This document shows positions 17,718 to 26,930 of a DNA stretch of 64,000 bases, piece by piece. Position numbers and translations under genes: made by a program. Each line of letters begins with the position of its first letter. Positions within the stretch are counted from its first letter, which is position 1. Source of the stretch: CALJUZ01 sp003387805 (GTDB taxonomy: Bacteria > Bacillota > Limnochordia > Limnochordales > ZCTH02-B6); assembly GCA_937975235.1 (NCBI GenBank), contig CALJUZ010000064.1:1-64000 (forward strand). Direction: 5' to 3'. The notes under the pieces were generated by a model, which did no database searches, was not told the origin of the DNA, and was given only the letters and a program-made list of their open reading frames with translations.

Positions 17718-18966
17718 GGACCGTCGCCTCCCGTTGTCCTTCTGCGACCCCGAGACCGAACTCGTCGTGCAGCGCCTGCACGACGCGCGGCACGTCCTCC
17801 GCCGGCACCAGGCACGCGATGCTGGCGTGGGAGTCGGCCGTAGCCAAAAGCTCCGTGCCGGCCGCGTCCAGCGCCCGCATGACCCGAGCCATGACGCCCG
17901 GCACGCCGTGCATCCCGGCGCCGACGACGGACACTTTCGCCAGCCCGTCGCGCACGGTGTAGCGCAGGCCCGCGGCCTCCAGCACCCCCTCGGTCTTCCG
18001 CCGGTCGGCGGCCGCGACGATGAAGCCGACGCCCGCATCGGACACGTCGATCATGTCCACGCTGACCCTCCGGGCGCCCAGGGCCTCGAACAGCGCCAGC
18101 GTGCGCGCGCCCGCGCCCCCCTCGTCCAGGGCCGGCAGGCGGAACCGGACCCGCCGCGGGACGTGGGCGACGCCGGTGACGACCCGGTCCAGCTCCAGCG
18201 CCGAGCCCCGGCCGGCGGCCCCGTCGGTCACCAGGGTGCCGGGCGAGGAGCCGTCCGCCGCCAGAATGCGCAGCGGGATGCGCCCTTCCATCGCGATCTC
18301 CACGGCCCGCGGGTGGACGACGTTGGCGCCCGAGTGGGCCAGCTCCGCGACCTCCCGGTACGCCACCCGCTTCAGCAGCACCGCGTCCGGCACCAGGCGC
18401 GGATCCGCGGTGAACACCCCCGGCACGTCCTTGAAAATGTCTATGCGCTCGGCGCCGAGGGCCACGCCCAGCACGGCGGCCGTCGTGTCGCTGCCGCCGC
18501 GGCCCAGGGTGGTGACGTGGCCGTCTTCGGTCACGCCCTGGAATCCCGCGACGACGGCCACCCGCCCTTTCCGCAAGTGGGCCAGCACCGGCTCGGGCTC
18601 GGCCCGCAGCACGCGCGCGCTCCCGAAATTGTCGTCGGTAATGATGCCCGCCTCGCGGCCGGTCAGCGCCGCCGCGGGCACGCCTTCGGCCCGCAGAGTG
18701 TGGGCCAGCACGACGCAGGCGATGATCTCCCCGCAGGCGGCCAGCAGATCCCGCTCCCGCGGGTCCGCCTCGGCGCCGCCGTCATCGCCCAGCAAGCCCA
18801 GCAGCGTGTCCGTCGCGTACGGATCCCCCGCCCGGCCCATGGCCGACACCACGGCCACCACGTGCAGCCCTTCCGCCAGCGCCTCGCGAATGCGCGCCGT
18901 GACGTTTCGCCGAGCCGCCGGCGTCACCACCGACGTTCCGCCGAACTTTTGCACGACGATGCGCAC
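17704..18966 (-). CDS. dapG: Aspartate kinase (DapG-type)
   Basis: A 420-residue aspartokinase, first step of the diaminopimelate pathway. It starts VVQKFGGTSV, carries GRGGSDTTAA, and ends with two ACT domains (from about residue 265: VSVVGAGMHGVPGV). Gene order asd-dapG-dapA matches the B. subtilis operon where the kinase serves spore dipicolinate and wall synthesis. GTG start follows GGAGGTGGG. Confidence 0.93.
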   Translation of the reverse strand: MRIVVQKFGGTSVVTPAARRNVTARIREALAEGLHVVAVVSAMGRAGDPYATDTLLGLLGDDGGAEADPRERDLLAACGEIIACVVLAHTLRAEGVPAAALTGREAGIITDDNFGSARVLRAEPEPVLAHLRKGRVAVVAGFQGVTEDGHVTTLGRGGSDTTAAVLGVALGAERIDIFKDVPGVFTADPRLVPDAVLLKRVAYREVAELAHSGANVVHPRAVEIAMEGRIPLRILAADGSSPGTLVTDGAAGRGSALELDRVVTGVAHVPRRVRFRLPALDEGGAGARTLALFEALGARRVSVDMIDVSDAGVGFIVAAADRRKTEGVLEAAGLRYTVRDGLAKVSVVGAGMHGVPGVMARVMRALDAAGTELLATADSHASIACLVPAEDVPRVVQALHDEFGLGVAEGQREATVHEAG

Positions 18967-19003
18967 GGCCCCACCTCCCGCCGGGCTTTTCCCCCGTTGG
19001 TCC

Positions 19004-20041
19004 TCACCGCGGCCGGCCGCGCTCCGCCAGCAGCTCCGCGATCTGAAGCGCGTTCAGCGCGGCGCCTTTGCGAATCTGATCGCCCACGACCCACAAGTTC
19101 AGTCCGCGCTCGATGGAAGGATCTTTCCGGATGCGGCCCACGAATACCTCGTCCTTGCCCGACGCGTCCAGCGGCATCGGATAGCGCTGCGCCTCGGGCT
19201 CGTCCACCACGGCGACGCCCGGCGCCGCGGCCAAAAGCTCCCGCGCCCGCTCGGGCGTCAGGGGCGCGCGGGTTTGCACGTTGATGCTTTCCGCGTGGCT
19301 GCGCAGCACCGGCACCCGCACCGTCGTCGCGCTGACGCCGACCGTGTCGTCGTCCCACACTTTGCGGGTTTCCCGCACCATTTTCCACTCTTCTTTGGTG
19401 TAGCCGTCGTCGTCGAAGACGTCCACTTGCGGGATGACGTTGAACAAAATCGGGTAATGCCTGGGCTGCCCGGCCACGGGCAGCCGCCGGGCCGTCAGGG
19501 GCTTTCCGGACTGATAGTCCTCCACTTGCCGCAGCAGCTCCTGCATGGCCGCCGCGCCCGCCCCCGACACCGCCTGGTACGTCGACACGACGATGCGCTC
19601 GATGCCGGCCTCCCGGTACAGCGGGTTCAAGGCCACCAGCATAATGATGGTGGAGCAGTTCGGGTTGGCAATGACACCGTGGTGACGCAGCGCGGCGTCC
19701 GGGTTGACCTCCGGCACCACCAGAGGCACGTCCGGATCCAGGCGGAAGGCGCTGGTGTTGTCGATGACGACCGCGCCGGCCTCCACCGCCGCCCGCACCC
19801 ACTGCCGGCTGACCGAGCCGCCGGCGCTGAAAAAGGCCACGTCGACGCCCCGGAAGGCCTCCTCGGACACGGCCTGCACGACCACGTCTTCTTCGCCGAA
19901 GCGGACGGTTTTGCCGGCGCTGCGCGGCGAGGCCAAAAGCCGCAGTTCTCCCACGGGAAAGTTCCGCTCGCGCAAAAGCTGCAGCAGTTCGGCGCCGACG
20001 GCTCCCGTCGCGCCCAGGACCGCGATGTTGAGCAGTTTCAC
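19004..20041 (-). CDS. asd: Aspartate-semialdehyde dehydrogenase
   Basis: A 345-residue NADPH enzyme. Rossmann motif VLGATGAVGAELLQLL at residues 9-24; catalytic cysteine in IANPNCSTIIM near residue 131; active-site histidine region RVPVLRSHAESI. GTG start follows GAGGAAG. Part of the dpaA-dpaB-asd-dapG-dapA run. Confidence 0.95.
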   Translation of the reverse strand: MKLLNIAVLGATGAVGAELLQLLRERNFPVGELRLLASPRSAGKTVRFGEEDVVVQAVSEEAFRGVDVAFFSAGGSVSRQWVRAAVEAGAVVIDNTSAFRLDPDVPLVVPEVNPDAALRHHGVIANPNCSTIIMLVALNPLYREAGIERIVVSTYQAVSGAGAAAMQELLRQVEDYQSGKPLTARRLPVAGQPRHYPILFNVIPQVDVFDDDGYTKEEWKMVRETRKVWDDDTVGVSATTVRVPVLRSHAESINVQTRAPLTPERARELLAAAPGVAVVDEPEAQRYPMPLDASGKDEVFVGRIRKDPSIERGLNLWVVGDQIRKGAALNALQIAELLAERGRPR

Positions 20042-20081
20042 GTCGCTTCCTCCAATGCCGGCCGCGGCCGGCGCGGCCCCG

Positions 20082-20684
20082 TTACCGCACGGGCCGCAGA
20101 TTTCGCTGGATCAGCATGGGCTGGAGCTGCCGTCCCTCCAGCGCCGCGGCCACCGTATCCACGATGAGGCGAAACTCCGCGACGCACGAGGTCGGCTTCT
20201 CGTCCGGGTTGTCCTGGCCGAAGGGCACGAAATAAATGTGCTTTCGCATCAAGAGCAAGGCCAGGTTCATCGCGTTGCCGCCCAAAATGTCGTTGCTGGA
20301 CACGGCGACCACGACGGGCCGCTGGTTGCGCAGCGTCCCTTTGGCCGCCATCAGCACGGGCCCGTCCGTAAACGCGTTGGCCAGCCGGGCCAGCGTGTTG
20401 CCCGTGCACGGCGCGATGACGAACGCGTCAAACGTCTTTTTCTGGCCCGTCGGCTCCGCGTCCACGATGGAGTCGATGGGCTCATGTCCCGTCAGCTCCG
20501 TCAGCCGCTCCCGCAGCGTCCGGGCCGCGGTGAAGCGGGTGTCGGTGGTGCGCACCGTTTCCGATACGACCGGCACCACCGCGGCTCCTTCGTCGCGCAG
20601 GCGCGCAATTTCCGGCAGCACTTCATCGTAGCTGCAATGGCTTCCCGAAATGCCGATTCCGATGGTTTTGCCGCGCAGCCGCAC
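20082..20684 (-). CDS. dpaB: Dipicolinate synthase subunit B
   Basis: A flavoprotein-type subunit of dipicolinate synthase, which makes the spore-core chelator. The start GTG 20684 gives 200 residues, the length of B. subtilis SpoVFB, and puts IGIGISGSHCSYDEV close to the N-terminus; GTG 20720 would add 12 residues. FDAFVIAPCTGNTLARLAN and LMRKHIYFVPFGQD are characteristic. Follows dpaA. Confidence 0.93.
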   Translation of the reverse strand: MRLRGKTIGIGISGSHCSYDEVLPEIARLRDEGAAVVPVVSETVRTTDTRFTAARTLRERLTELTGHEPIDSIVDAEPTGQKKTFDAFVIAPCTGNTLARLANAFTDGPVLMAAKGTLRNQRPVVVAVSSNDILGGNAMNLALLLMRKHIYFVPFGQDNPDEKPTSCVAEFRLIVDTVAAALEGRQLQPMLIQRNLRPVR

Positions 20685-20732
20685 GGTGCATCGCCCCGAT
20701 CCCTCTGCGGTTTCGTACACGGGACGGGGACG

Positions 20733-21623
20733 TCAAAGCCGCTCCAGCTCGGCCCGGATCAGGGCGGGCAAATACGCCGCCAGAATCCGGCCCGCGGTGA
20801 CCGGCGCCGTCTTTCCCGGGAGGCCCCGGGCCAGCATCGCCGTGCGGCCCAGCCGGCGGGCCGCCTCGAAGTTGGTGCCGCCCGGCGGGGACGCGATGTC
20901 GACGATGAGCACGTCCTCGCGCGTCGCCGCCAGCACCGCGGCCGTCAGCACCACCGCCGGCACCGTGTTGAAGATGACGTGCCGGTCCGCCACGGCCTCG
21001 GCCAGCTTCGACCACGGCCAGGGCGTCAGGCCCATCGCGGCGATTCTCGCCCGGTCCGCCGCGCGGCGGGCGACGACGCCCACGTCCGCGCCCATGGCGT
21101 CCAGCAAACGGGCCAGCGTGGTGCCGCAGCGCCCGAAGCCCAAAACCAGGGCTTTGGACCCGTGGATGGTGACGGGCAGCCTTTCCATCGCGAGCCGGAC
21201 CGCGCCCTCGGCCGTGGGCACCGAGTTGGCGACGGCGATCTCGTCCACCGACGCCAGCTCCACCACCCGCACGCCGCGGGCCGCCGCCGCGGCGGCCAAG
21301 GCCGGTGGCAGCGCGCCGATGAAGAGCGGCCGTTTGGGCCCGATGGCCGACAGCAGGCGCCCGTCCAGCCGAATCCGCGTGTCCGGATCCAGCGGCGTCG
21401 GCAGCCGGCCTTGCCCGTCGGCGCCGCTCATGGGCGCGATGACCGCCCGCGCCATTTCCACCGCGGCCGCCGGGTCCGACAGCCGCTCGGCCGGCACGCC
21501 GTCCGTCGGCAATCCTACCACGCGCAGGCGGGCGCCACCTGCCGCCAGGGCGCGCATGAGCTCCACTTCGCGCTGGTCGCCGCCCAGCAGCGCCAAGGGA
21601 CATCCGTCCAGCAGGGAAGCCAC
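20733..21623 (-). CDS. dpaA: Dipicolinate synthase subunit A
   Basis: A 296-residue NAD(P)-binding subunit of dipicolinate synthase, active in the mother cell late in sporulation. The C-terminal half has the Rossmann motif KALVLGFGRCGTTLARLL and DIASPPGGTNFEAAR. GTG start at 21623. A SigK-like promoter lies 58-85 bases upstream. Confidence 0.94.
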   Translation of the reverse strand: MASLLDGCPLALLGGDQREVELMRALAAGGARLRVVGLPTDGVPAERLSDPAAAVEMARAVIAPMSGADGQGRLPTPLDPDTRIRLDGRLLSAIGPKRPLFIGALPPALAAAAAARGVRVVELASVDEIAVANSVPTAEGAVRLAMERLPVTIHGSKALVLGFGRCGTTLARLLDAMGADVGVVARRAADRARIAAMGLTPWPWSKLAEAVADRHVIFNTVPAVVLTAAVLAATREDVLIVDIASPPGGTNFEAARRLGRTAMLARGLPGKTAPVTAGRILAAYLPALIRAELERL

Positions 21624-21680
21624 CCCCGTTGCGGCTCTGCGCCGAGCCGGACCGTTTCCGCCGCATCCCGCGTACGGAGG

Positions 21681-21708
21681 CAGTATATGATCCGGCCGGG
21701 GGCGGCGT
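21681..21708 (-). promoter_or_regulatory. Possible SigK promoter of dpaA
   Basis: Minus strand AC, 17 bases, CATATACTG, against the SigK pattern AC-N16/17-CATAnnnTA (one mismatch). spoVF is a SigK regulon member in B. subtilis. The motif is short, so the match alone is weak. Confidence 0.35.
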
Positions 21709-21742
21709 GAGCCGGCGGCGGCCGCCGGCGCGGCGCCGGCCG

Positions 21743-22489
21743 TCAGCCCTCGGGAAAAAGCAAATCTTCCAGGCGGTGCACGCCCCGCAGCCCGCCGACG
21801 CGGCGCACCGCCAGCAGCACGCCCGGCATGAACGCCCTCCGGTCCACCGTGTCGTGGCGAATGCGAAGCGCTTCGCCGTCGGACCCGAAAATAACCTCCT
21901 GGTGGGCTACATGGCCCGGCAGCCGCACGCTGTGGATGCGCACGCCCGCGTGCAGCCCGCCTCGGGCGCCCGGCGCCAGCTCCAGCCGGTTTTCCGAGGA
22001 CACGGACGCGGCGGGCCGCACCGTGGCGATGGCTTCCGCGGTGCGCATCGCGGTGCCCGAAGGCGCATCGTGCTTCCCTTCATGATGAAACTCGACGATT
22101 TCTGCGTGAGGAAACCAGCGGGCCGCCTCGCGGGCGAACCGCGCCATAAGCACCGCACCCAGCGAGAAATTCGGCTCGATGACGAGACCCACGCCGCGGC
22201 GCCGGGCTTCCTCGTCCACCTGCCCCACGTCGTCCGCCGTCAGGCCCGTCGTACCCACGACCATGGGAATGCCCGCGGCCAGCCCGATGCGGATGTGGTC
22301 CAGCACCGCCTCGGGCACGGTGAAGTCCACCAGTACCGTGGGCCGGACCCGTTCGATGACGGCGGCCAGGTCGTCGCTTCGGCCGGCGCCGCCGACAAAC
22401 TCCATGTCGTCCGCCGCGGAAACCGCCTCCACCACGGCTCGTCCCATGCGTCCGGAGGCGCCCGCCACCACTACGCGATGCTTTGTCAT
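21743..22489 (-). CDS. dapB: 4-hydroxy-tetrahydrodipicolinate reductase
   Basis: A 248-residue NAD(P)H reductase. VVVAGASGRMGRAVVEAV is the nucleotide site, VVGTTGLT the central motif, EFHHEGKHDAPSGTAMR holds the catalytic His and Lys. ATG 22489 is preferred; an in-frame ATG 15 bases upstream is possible. It precedes dpaA, so the reductase may be expressed separately from the sporulation genes. Confidence 0.95.
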   Translation of the reverse strand: MTKHRVVVAGASGRMGRAVVEAVSAADDMEFVGGAGRSDDLAAVIERVRPTVLVDFTVPEAVLDHIRIGLAAGIPMVVGTTGLTADDVGQVDEEARRRGVGLVIEPNFSLGAVLMARFAREAARWFPHAEIVEFHHEGKHDAPSGTAMRTAEAIATVRPAASVSSENRLELAPGARGGLHAGVRIHSVRLPGHVAHQEVIFGSDGEALRIRHDTVDRRAFMPGVLLAVRRVGGLRGVHRLEDLLFPEG

Positions 22490-22613
22490 CGCCTTGCGCC
22501 CCATTTCACCGGCCCGCCGGCCGTCGGCTCCGCCGGTGCGCGGCCTCGGCACGCCGGTTCGGCGCGTTCCGTCCGCGCTCCTGGTTTGACAATTTCCGGC
22601 AGGGTCGGCAAAC

Positions 22614-22662
22614 AACGCAAGGCGGTTAGCCTCATGCGCGGCCAACCGCCTGACCTTGCGTT
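22614..22662. repeat. Large hairpin between yflT-like gene and dapB
   Basis: AACGCAAGG (22614-22622) pairs perfectly with CCTTGCGTT (22654-22662), and inner GCGGTT/AACCGC arms extend the stem. No strong T run follows on the minus strand, so it is either a terminator-like barrier or a structured leader ahead of dapB. The rest of this 215-base gap shows nothing clear. Confidence 0.55.
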
Positions 22663-22704
22663 CATTGTGCTACAGCCCGCGTCCGATGTCAAGCCGGAAG
22701 GGGT

Positions 22705-23190
22705 TTACCGGCCGCCGTGGGTTTCCACCTCGTCGGCGCCCGCCTCGTTCATCAGGCGCGCGGCTTCCTCTGCCCGTTCGTCGTCGGCTTCGACGATGCA
22801 CAATATGCGCCCCTGCTTCACGTCCTCCTCGTACTGCCGGCCCCGGTCCTCGGGAATGCCGAGGTCCAACAGGCCGCCGCCGATGCCGCCGGCGACGGCC
22901 CCGGACAGCGTGGCCGCGATGGGACCGGCCGCCAGGATGGGCCCGACGCCCGGAATGGCCAGGGCGCCCACGCCCGCCATCAAGCCGCCCAAAGCCCCGA
23001 TGCCGCTGCCCCAGGCGGCGCCGTCGGCGATGTTGTCCATCCCCATGCCCCCGCCGCCGCCTCCGCCGTCGCGGTCGTCTCTGGCGACGATGGAGATTTC
23101 GTCGTCGGTGAAGCCTTCCTCGTGCAGCGCCTCCACCGCCTGCTCGGCCTCACGGCCCGAGCTGAAAACGCCGATGGTCGTGGCCACCAC
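22705..23190 (-). CDS. YflT/general-stress 17M-like protein
   Basis: A 161-residue protein with an N-terminal YflT-like fold (IGVFSSGREAEQAVEALHEEGF, residues 5-26), a Gly/Met linker and a glycine-zipper hydrophobic stretch (about residues 60-115), then a C-terminal half-domain typical of stress proteins. GTG 23190 has a GAGGGGGAT site and lies 41 bases inside ymxH. Role unknown. Confidence 0.7.
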   Translation of the reverse strand: MVATTIGVFSSGREAEQAVEALHEEGFTDDEISIVARDDRDGGGGGGGMGMDNIADGAAWGSGIGALGGLMAGVGALAIPGVGPILAAGPIAATLSGAVAGGIGGGLLDLGIPEDRGRQYEEDVKQGRILCIVEADDERAEEAARLMNEAGADEVETHGGR

Positions 23191-23524
23191 GTGATCCCCC
23201 TCGAGACGAGTATTTGGAGTCCCGCGTAGTATCCCCGACCGCTGCGGCGCTATGCAGCGCGGTCCGGTCCGCCGCCCGGACCGCCTCCCGGTCCACCGCC
23301 GTGCTGAGATCCACGATAATCAGATCCACGCCGATTTTGCGGATGCCGTGCCAAGGGATCTCCAGCTCCCGCCGGCTCCAAAACCCGCCCCGGGCCGGAA
23401 TGACGATGGCCGCCACCCGCCCCTCGGCCGTGTCGATGATGAGATCGGTGTCGTTGACGACGCCGAGGCGAATGCCCTGGTCGATGTCGATAATTTCCTT
23501 GCCCGCCAGGTCGCTGTAGCGCAC
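23150..23524 (-). CDS. ymxH: YlmC/YmxH family sporulation protein (PRC-barrel)
   Basis: A 124-residue protein whose first 80 residues form a PRC-barrel (SDLAGKEIIDIDQGIRLG, then LEIPWHGIRKIGVDLIIVDL). YmxH sits between mlpA and spoVFA in B. subtilis, matching its place here. The last 40 residues are low complexity and overlap the next gene. Function unknown. Confidence 0.85.
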   Translation of the reverse strand: MRYSDLAGKEIIDIDQGIRLGVVNDTDLIIDTAEGRVAAIVIPARGGFWSRRELEIPWHGIRKIGVDLIIVDLSTAVDREAVRAADRTALHSAAAVGDTTRDSKYSSRGGSRGGHDHRRFQLGP

Positions 23525-23642
23525 GGGCCCACGGCTCCTCCCCGGCGGAAGCGGCCGTGCGCGCCGCCTTTCCGCGCCCGTCAGTGTCCCTTATCCAGCG
23601 TATGCGCCGGGGCCCGGCCTAGAAGTCCGGAAGTCCCCGCGC

Positions 23643-25046
23643 CTAGAAGACGACGCGCACGCCCGCGGCCCAACCCGGAGGCCGGTTCCAGCCCACGTCC
23701 AGGCGGCCCTGATCCGGCTCCATCCACTGCAGCCACACCTGACCGAAACCGGGCACGTCGCGGGTGATCGACGCGTGGAACCAGCTGACGACGCCGCGAT
23801 CCGAGTACGTGCGCTGCTTGACCACCAAGGCCGCGCTCCACGGGGCGTCGGGCGTCCACCGCCACTCCAGGCGCCAGCCGGGCAGCCGATCGTCCGCGGA
23901 CAGCCGCACCCGCCACGCGCCGTCGTCCCACGTCATGGACGCGCGCCGCCTGGGCACGCCGCCGGCCGGGACGGTCAGCGAAAGGGATTGCTCGAAGCGG
24001 CGGTCCGGATTCGTCAAGGTGAACGTGACGCCGTGCTCGGCAGCCGCGCCGTCCACCCAGGCCGTCTCCGCATCCACCCGCCAGCCCCAGCGGCCCCAGG
24101 ACATGGAGGAAAATCCGGCCTCCAGCACCGCGTAGTCCGGGGCGTTCACGGGCAGCCGGCGCTGGGCGTAGACGCTCAGCAAGCGGCCGGTGGCCGGCCG
24201 CCACTGCCAGCGGCCTTCCGCCGCCGCGGCGCCCCGGCGAAACGGGTAGTCTGACGCGGCCAGCGACCGGAAGCCCGGCGACGTGTCGTGCAGCAGCAGC
24301 CAGACGCGGTGACGGCCGAAGGACGTCTCCGTCCGCACGAAGGCGGCCCGCTCGCTGACCTGGCTGAAGCCGGACGCCCCCGAAACTTCGACGCCCGTCT
24401 GCCGGGCCGCTCCCCAGCGCCACCGCCACCGGCCCGCGGACCACTCGCCGTCCAAGGCGACGAACTCATGCCTCAGGCGGCTCGTTCCGTACGCCAGGGC
24501 CGTCAGCCGCACGGCGGGCTCGAAGGGAGCCTGAACCTGTCCGTACAGCAGCGGTCCGCTCGCACCCCGCAGCGGCACCGCGCTGACGTACTGAACCACG
24601 GCCGGAACGGGACCGTCCCAGCCCGCGGCCACCGCGGCCGAAGTCGGAGCGTGCACCGACCCGTGGACGAGCCGGAACGGGTCGTCCGACGAGCGGTGCC
24701 TTTCATGAAGGTACACGTTCAGTGAGAAGGAAGCGCGCGTCAGCGACACCACCGCGCCCCAGGAGGACGGCCCGCCTTGGGGCAGCGTGTGCCGCAGCGA
24801 GACCGAACCGGCGCCCGGCACGCCGTGCGCTTCGGAAAGGTCTGCAGAATGTCCGCCCGCGGACGGGGCGGTTTTCTCTAGAAAGAGGAAAAGCGGCAAA
24901 TGCAGCCGCTGCTCGACGGCGGCGGCCCAATCGTCCGTCCGGACGGACACGCTGGCTTCATACTCCGCCTGCTGCGCGAGGGCCGCCGACGCCCACGCCG
25001 CGACGATGACCAGCGGGCCGACGACGCCCGCGAGAAACCGGCGCAC
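23643..25046 (-). CDS. Exported beta-barrel-like protein (outer-membrane candidate)
   Basis: A 467-residue protein with a signal peptide (VRRFLAGVVGPLVIVAAWA, cleaved about residue 26 after ALAQQ). The mature chain has no hydrophobic helix. It is rich in Trp, Tyr and Arg in alternating patterns (WRVRLSA, WRLEWRW, QVWLQWM) and ends AGVRVVF with a terminal Phe. That is the pattern of outer-membrane barrels and their C-terminal beta-signal. No family recognised. GTG 25046 follows AGAGGTGA. It sits between dut and ymxH. Confidence 0.6.
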   Translation of the reverse strand: MRRFLAGVVGPLVIVAAWASAALAQQAEYEASVSVRTDDWAAAVEQRLHLPLFLFLEKTAPSAGGHSADLSEAHGVPGAGSVSLRHTLPQGGPSSWGAVVSLTRASFSLNVYLHERHRSSDDPFRLVHGSVHAPTSAAVAAGWDGPVPAVVQYVSAVPLRGASGPLLYGQVQAPFEPAVRLTALAYGTSRLRHEFVALDGEWSAGRWRWRWGAARQTGVEVSGASGFSQVSERAAFVRTETSFGRHRVWLLLHDTSPGFRSLAASDYPFRRGAAAAEGRWQWRPATGRLLSVYAQRRLPVNAPDYAVLEAGFSSMSWGRWGWRVDAETAWVDGAAAEHGVTFTLTNPDRRFEQSLSLTVPAGGVPRRRASMTWDDGAWRVRLSADDRLPGWRLEWRWTPDAPWSAALVVKQRTYSDRGVVSWFHASITRDVPGFGQVWLQWMEPDQGRLDVGWNRPPGWAAGVRVVF

Positions 25047-25118
25047 ACCCGTCACCTCTCCGGCCCAGGGGACGGTCGGCACGTGTGTCCACCATGCTAG
25101 CAAGGACGCCGCCGCGTG

Positions 25119-25595
25119 TCAACGTCCGACGCCCGTGGAGCCGAACCCGCCTTCGCCCCGCTCCGACGGCGGCAGCTCGTCGGTCTCCTCCCACGTCACC
25201 GCCACCACCGGCACCACCACCAGCTGCGCGACGCGGTCGCCGTCCCGGACGACGAAGGGCTCGCGGCCGCTGTTTTGCAGCGCGACTTTGATTTCGCCCC
25301 GGTAGTCGCTGTCAACGACCCCTACGCCGTTGGCCAGCGAGATGCCGTGGCGGGACGCGAGGCCGCTGCGGGCGAAGATGAGCGCAACCAGGTGCGGCCC
25401 GGGCAGGGCGATGGCGATGCCCGTCGGCACCAGGGCCCGCTGGCCCGGCAAAAGCTCCAGCGGCTCATCCAACGCCGCGGTCAGATCCATGCCCGCCGCG
25501 CCGGGCGTTTCGTAGGCCGGCAGCGGCCTTTCGCCCCCGCCCCGCAGGCGCTTGACTTTCACCGCGGCCGCAAGGCGCGCCAGCTGTGCCTTCAT
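25119..25595 (-). CDS. dut: dUTP diphosphatase
   Basis: A 158-residue trimeric dUTPase. Five motifs are present: AAGMDLTAA, ARSGLASRHGIS, GVVDSDYRGEI, GDRVAQLVVVP and the C-terminal EGGFGSTG. It removes dUTP and supplies dUMP. ATG lies 2 bases after the M16 peptidase stop. Confidence 0.96.
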   Translation of the reverse strand: MKAQLARLAAAVKVKRLRGGGERPLPAYETPGAAGMDLTAALDEPLELLPGQRALVPTGIAIALPGPHLVALIFARSGLASRHGISLANGVGVVDSDYRGEIKVALQNSGREPFVVRDGDRVAQLVVVPVVAVTWEETDELPPSERGEGGFGSTGVGR

Positions 25596-25596
25596 A

Positions 25597-26898
25597 TTAG
25601 CCCATCGCCTCCCTGGCCGCCTCCCGCCGGCGCCCCGCCGCGGCCGCCCGGCGCACCGGCGCCGGCTTTTCCGCGGCCACGGGCCCCAGCATGACGACCG
25701 ACAGCCGCTCGGGGGCGAACAGCTCGTCGGCCAGCGCCCGCACGTCCTGGACGGATACCCGCTCGATCCGGTCGATGAGCTCGCCCGGGCTCAGATACGG
25801 TTCCCGCCACAGCTCGGCGCCGGCCAGCCGCCCGACGCGGGTCGCGGTGTTTTCCAGCGCCAGCATCAGGCTGCCCTTCGCGTGTTCCCGGGCCCGGTCC
25901 ACGTCTTCCTCCCGGATGCCGCCCGCGGCCATCTCGCCCAGCTCGCGCCCGATGACTTCCAGCACTTCTTCGACCCGCTCGGGCCGGGTGGCGGCGTAGA
26001 CGCCGAAGACGCCCGTTTCGGTGTACGAGGCGACAAACGAATACGTCGAGTAAACGAGACCCCGGTTTTCACGCAGCTGCTGGAACAGGCGCGAGCTCAG
26101 GCCGCCGCCGACGATGGTGTCCAATAGGTGCATCGCGAAGCGCCGCGGGTCGGCCCGGCGCAGACCGGGCCCGCCGACGCAGACGTGAACCTGTTCCGTG
26201 TCCTTCTCCACCGCCACCCGCCCCGGGGTATACGCCAAGGGCCGCGTGACGCGCCGCGGCGGCTCGGGACCGCTCATGCCGCCGAACAGCCGCGCCGCTT
26301 CGTCCACCAGCCGCCCGTGGTCCACGCTGCCCGCCGCGGCGATGACCAGGTTGGCGGGCGTGTAGTGCCGCCCCACGAAGCGGAGAATATCCTCCCTGGT
26401 ATGCCCCGCCACGGACTCGCGCGTGCCCAGGATGGGACGGGCCAGCGGGTGCCCGGCGAAGACGTGGGCGTCGAACAGCTCGTGCACCAGGTCCTCGGGC
26501 ATATCCTCGGCCATGCTGATTTCTTCGAGAACGACCTCTTTTTCGCGCGCGAGCTCCTCCTCGGCGAAGGTGGAGTTGATCAGCATGTCCGCCAGCAGAT
26601 CCAGCGCCACGGGCATGTGTTCGTCCAGAACCCGGGCGTAGTACGCGGTGGCTTCCTTGGTCGTATACGCGTCCAGCATGCCGCCCGTCGCGTCAATGGT
26701 CTCGGCGATGACCCGGGCCGAACGCCGGGTGGTCCCTTTAAACATCATGTGTTCGATGAGATGCGCGAGACCGCCCTGCCCGGCGGTCTCGTCCCGTGAG
26801 CCCACGGCCGCCCACACGCCGACGCTGACGGACCGAACGCCCGCGACACGGTCGCTCAGCACGCGAATCCCGTTGGGCAGGGTCGTCTTTTTCGGCAC
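25597..26898 (-). CDS. mlpA: M16 family zinc peptidase (MlpA/YmxG)
   Basis: A 433-residue metallopeptidase of the insulinase/processing-peptidase family. The inverted zinc motif is HLIEH at residues 46-50 with the distal glutamates in the EEISMAED region. Both M16 halves are present (about 1-200 and 200-420). In B. subtilis the orthologue ymxG lies between ylxY and ymxH; here dut and the barrel gene are inserted. GTG start; own sigma-A promoter. Confidence 0.92.
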   Translation of the reverse strand: MPKKTTLPNGIRVLSDRVAGVRSVSVGVWAAVGSRDETAGQGGLAHLIEHMMFKGTTRRSARVIAETIDATGGMLDAYTTKEATAYYARVLDEHMPVALDLLADMLINSTFAEEELAREKEVVLEEISMAEDMPEDLVHELFDAHVFAGHPLARPILGTRESVAGHTREDILRFVGRHYTPANLVIAAAGSVDHGRLVDEAARLFGGMSGPEPPRRVTRPLAYTPGRVAVEKDTEQVHVCVGGPGLRRADPRRFAMHLLDTIVGGGLSSRLFQQLRENRGLVYSTYSFVASYTETGVFGVYAATRPERVEEVLEVIGRELGEMAAGGIREEDVDRAREHAKGSLMLALENTATRVGRLAGAELWREPYLSPGELIDRIERVSVQDVRALADELFAPERLSVVMLGPVAAEKPAPVRRAAAAGRRREAAREAMG

Positions 26899-26930
26899 GG
26901 CTTCGCCCCCTATGCCACGTTCACCATCCC

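Noticed and set aside
16836..22489. Lysine riboswitch before the dap genes
   Set aside because: Gaps between genes are mostly under 130 bases and no L-box core sequence is visible; the only large structure is the hairpin at 22614-22662.
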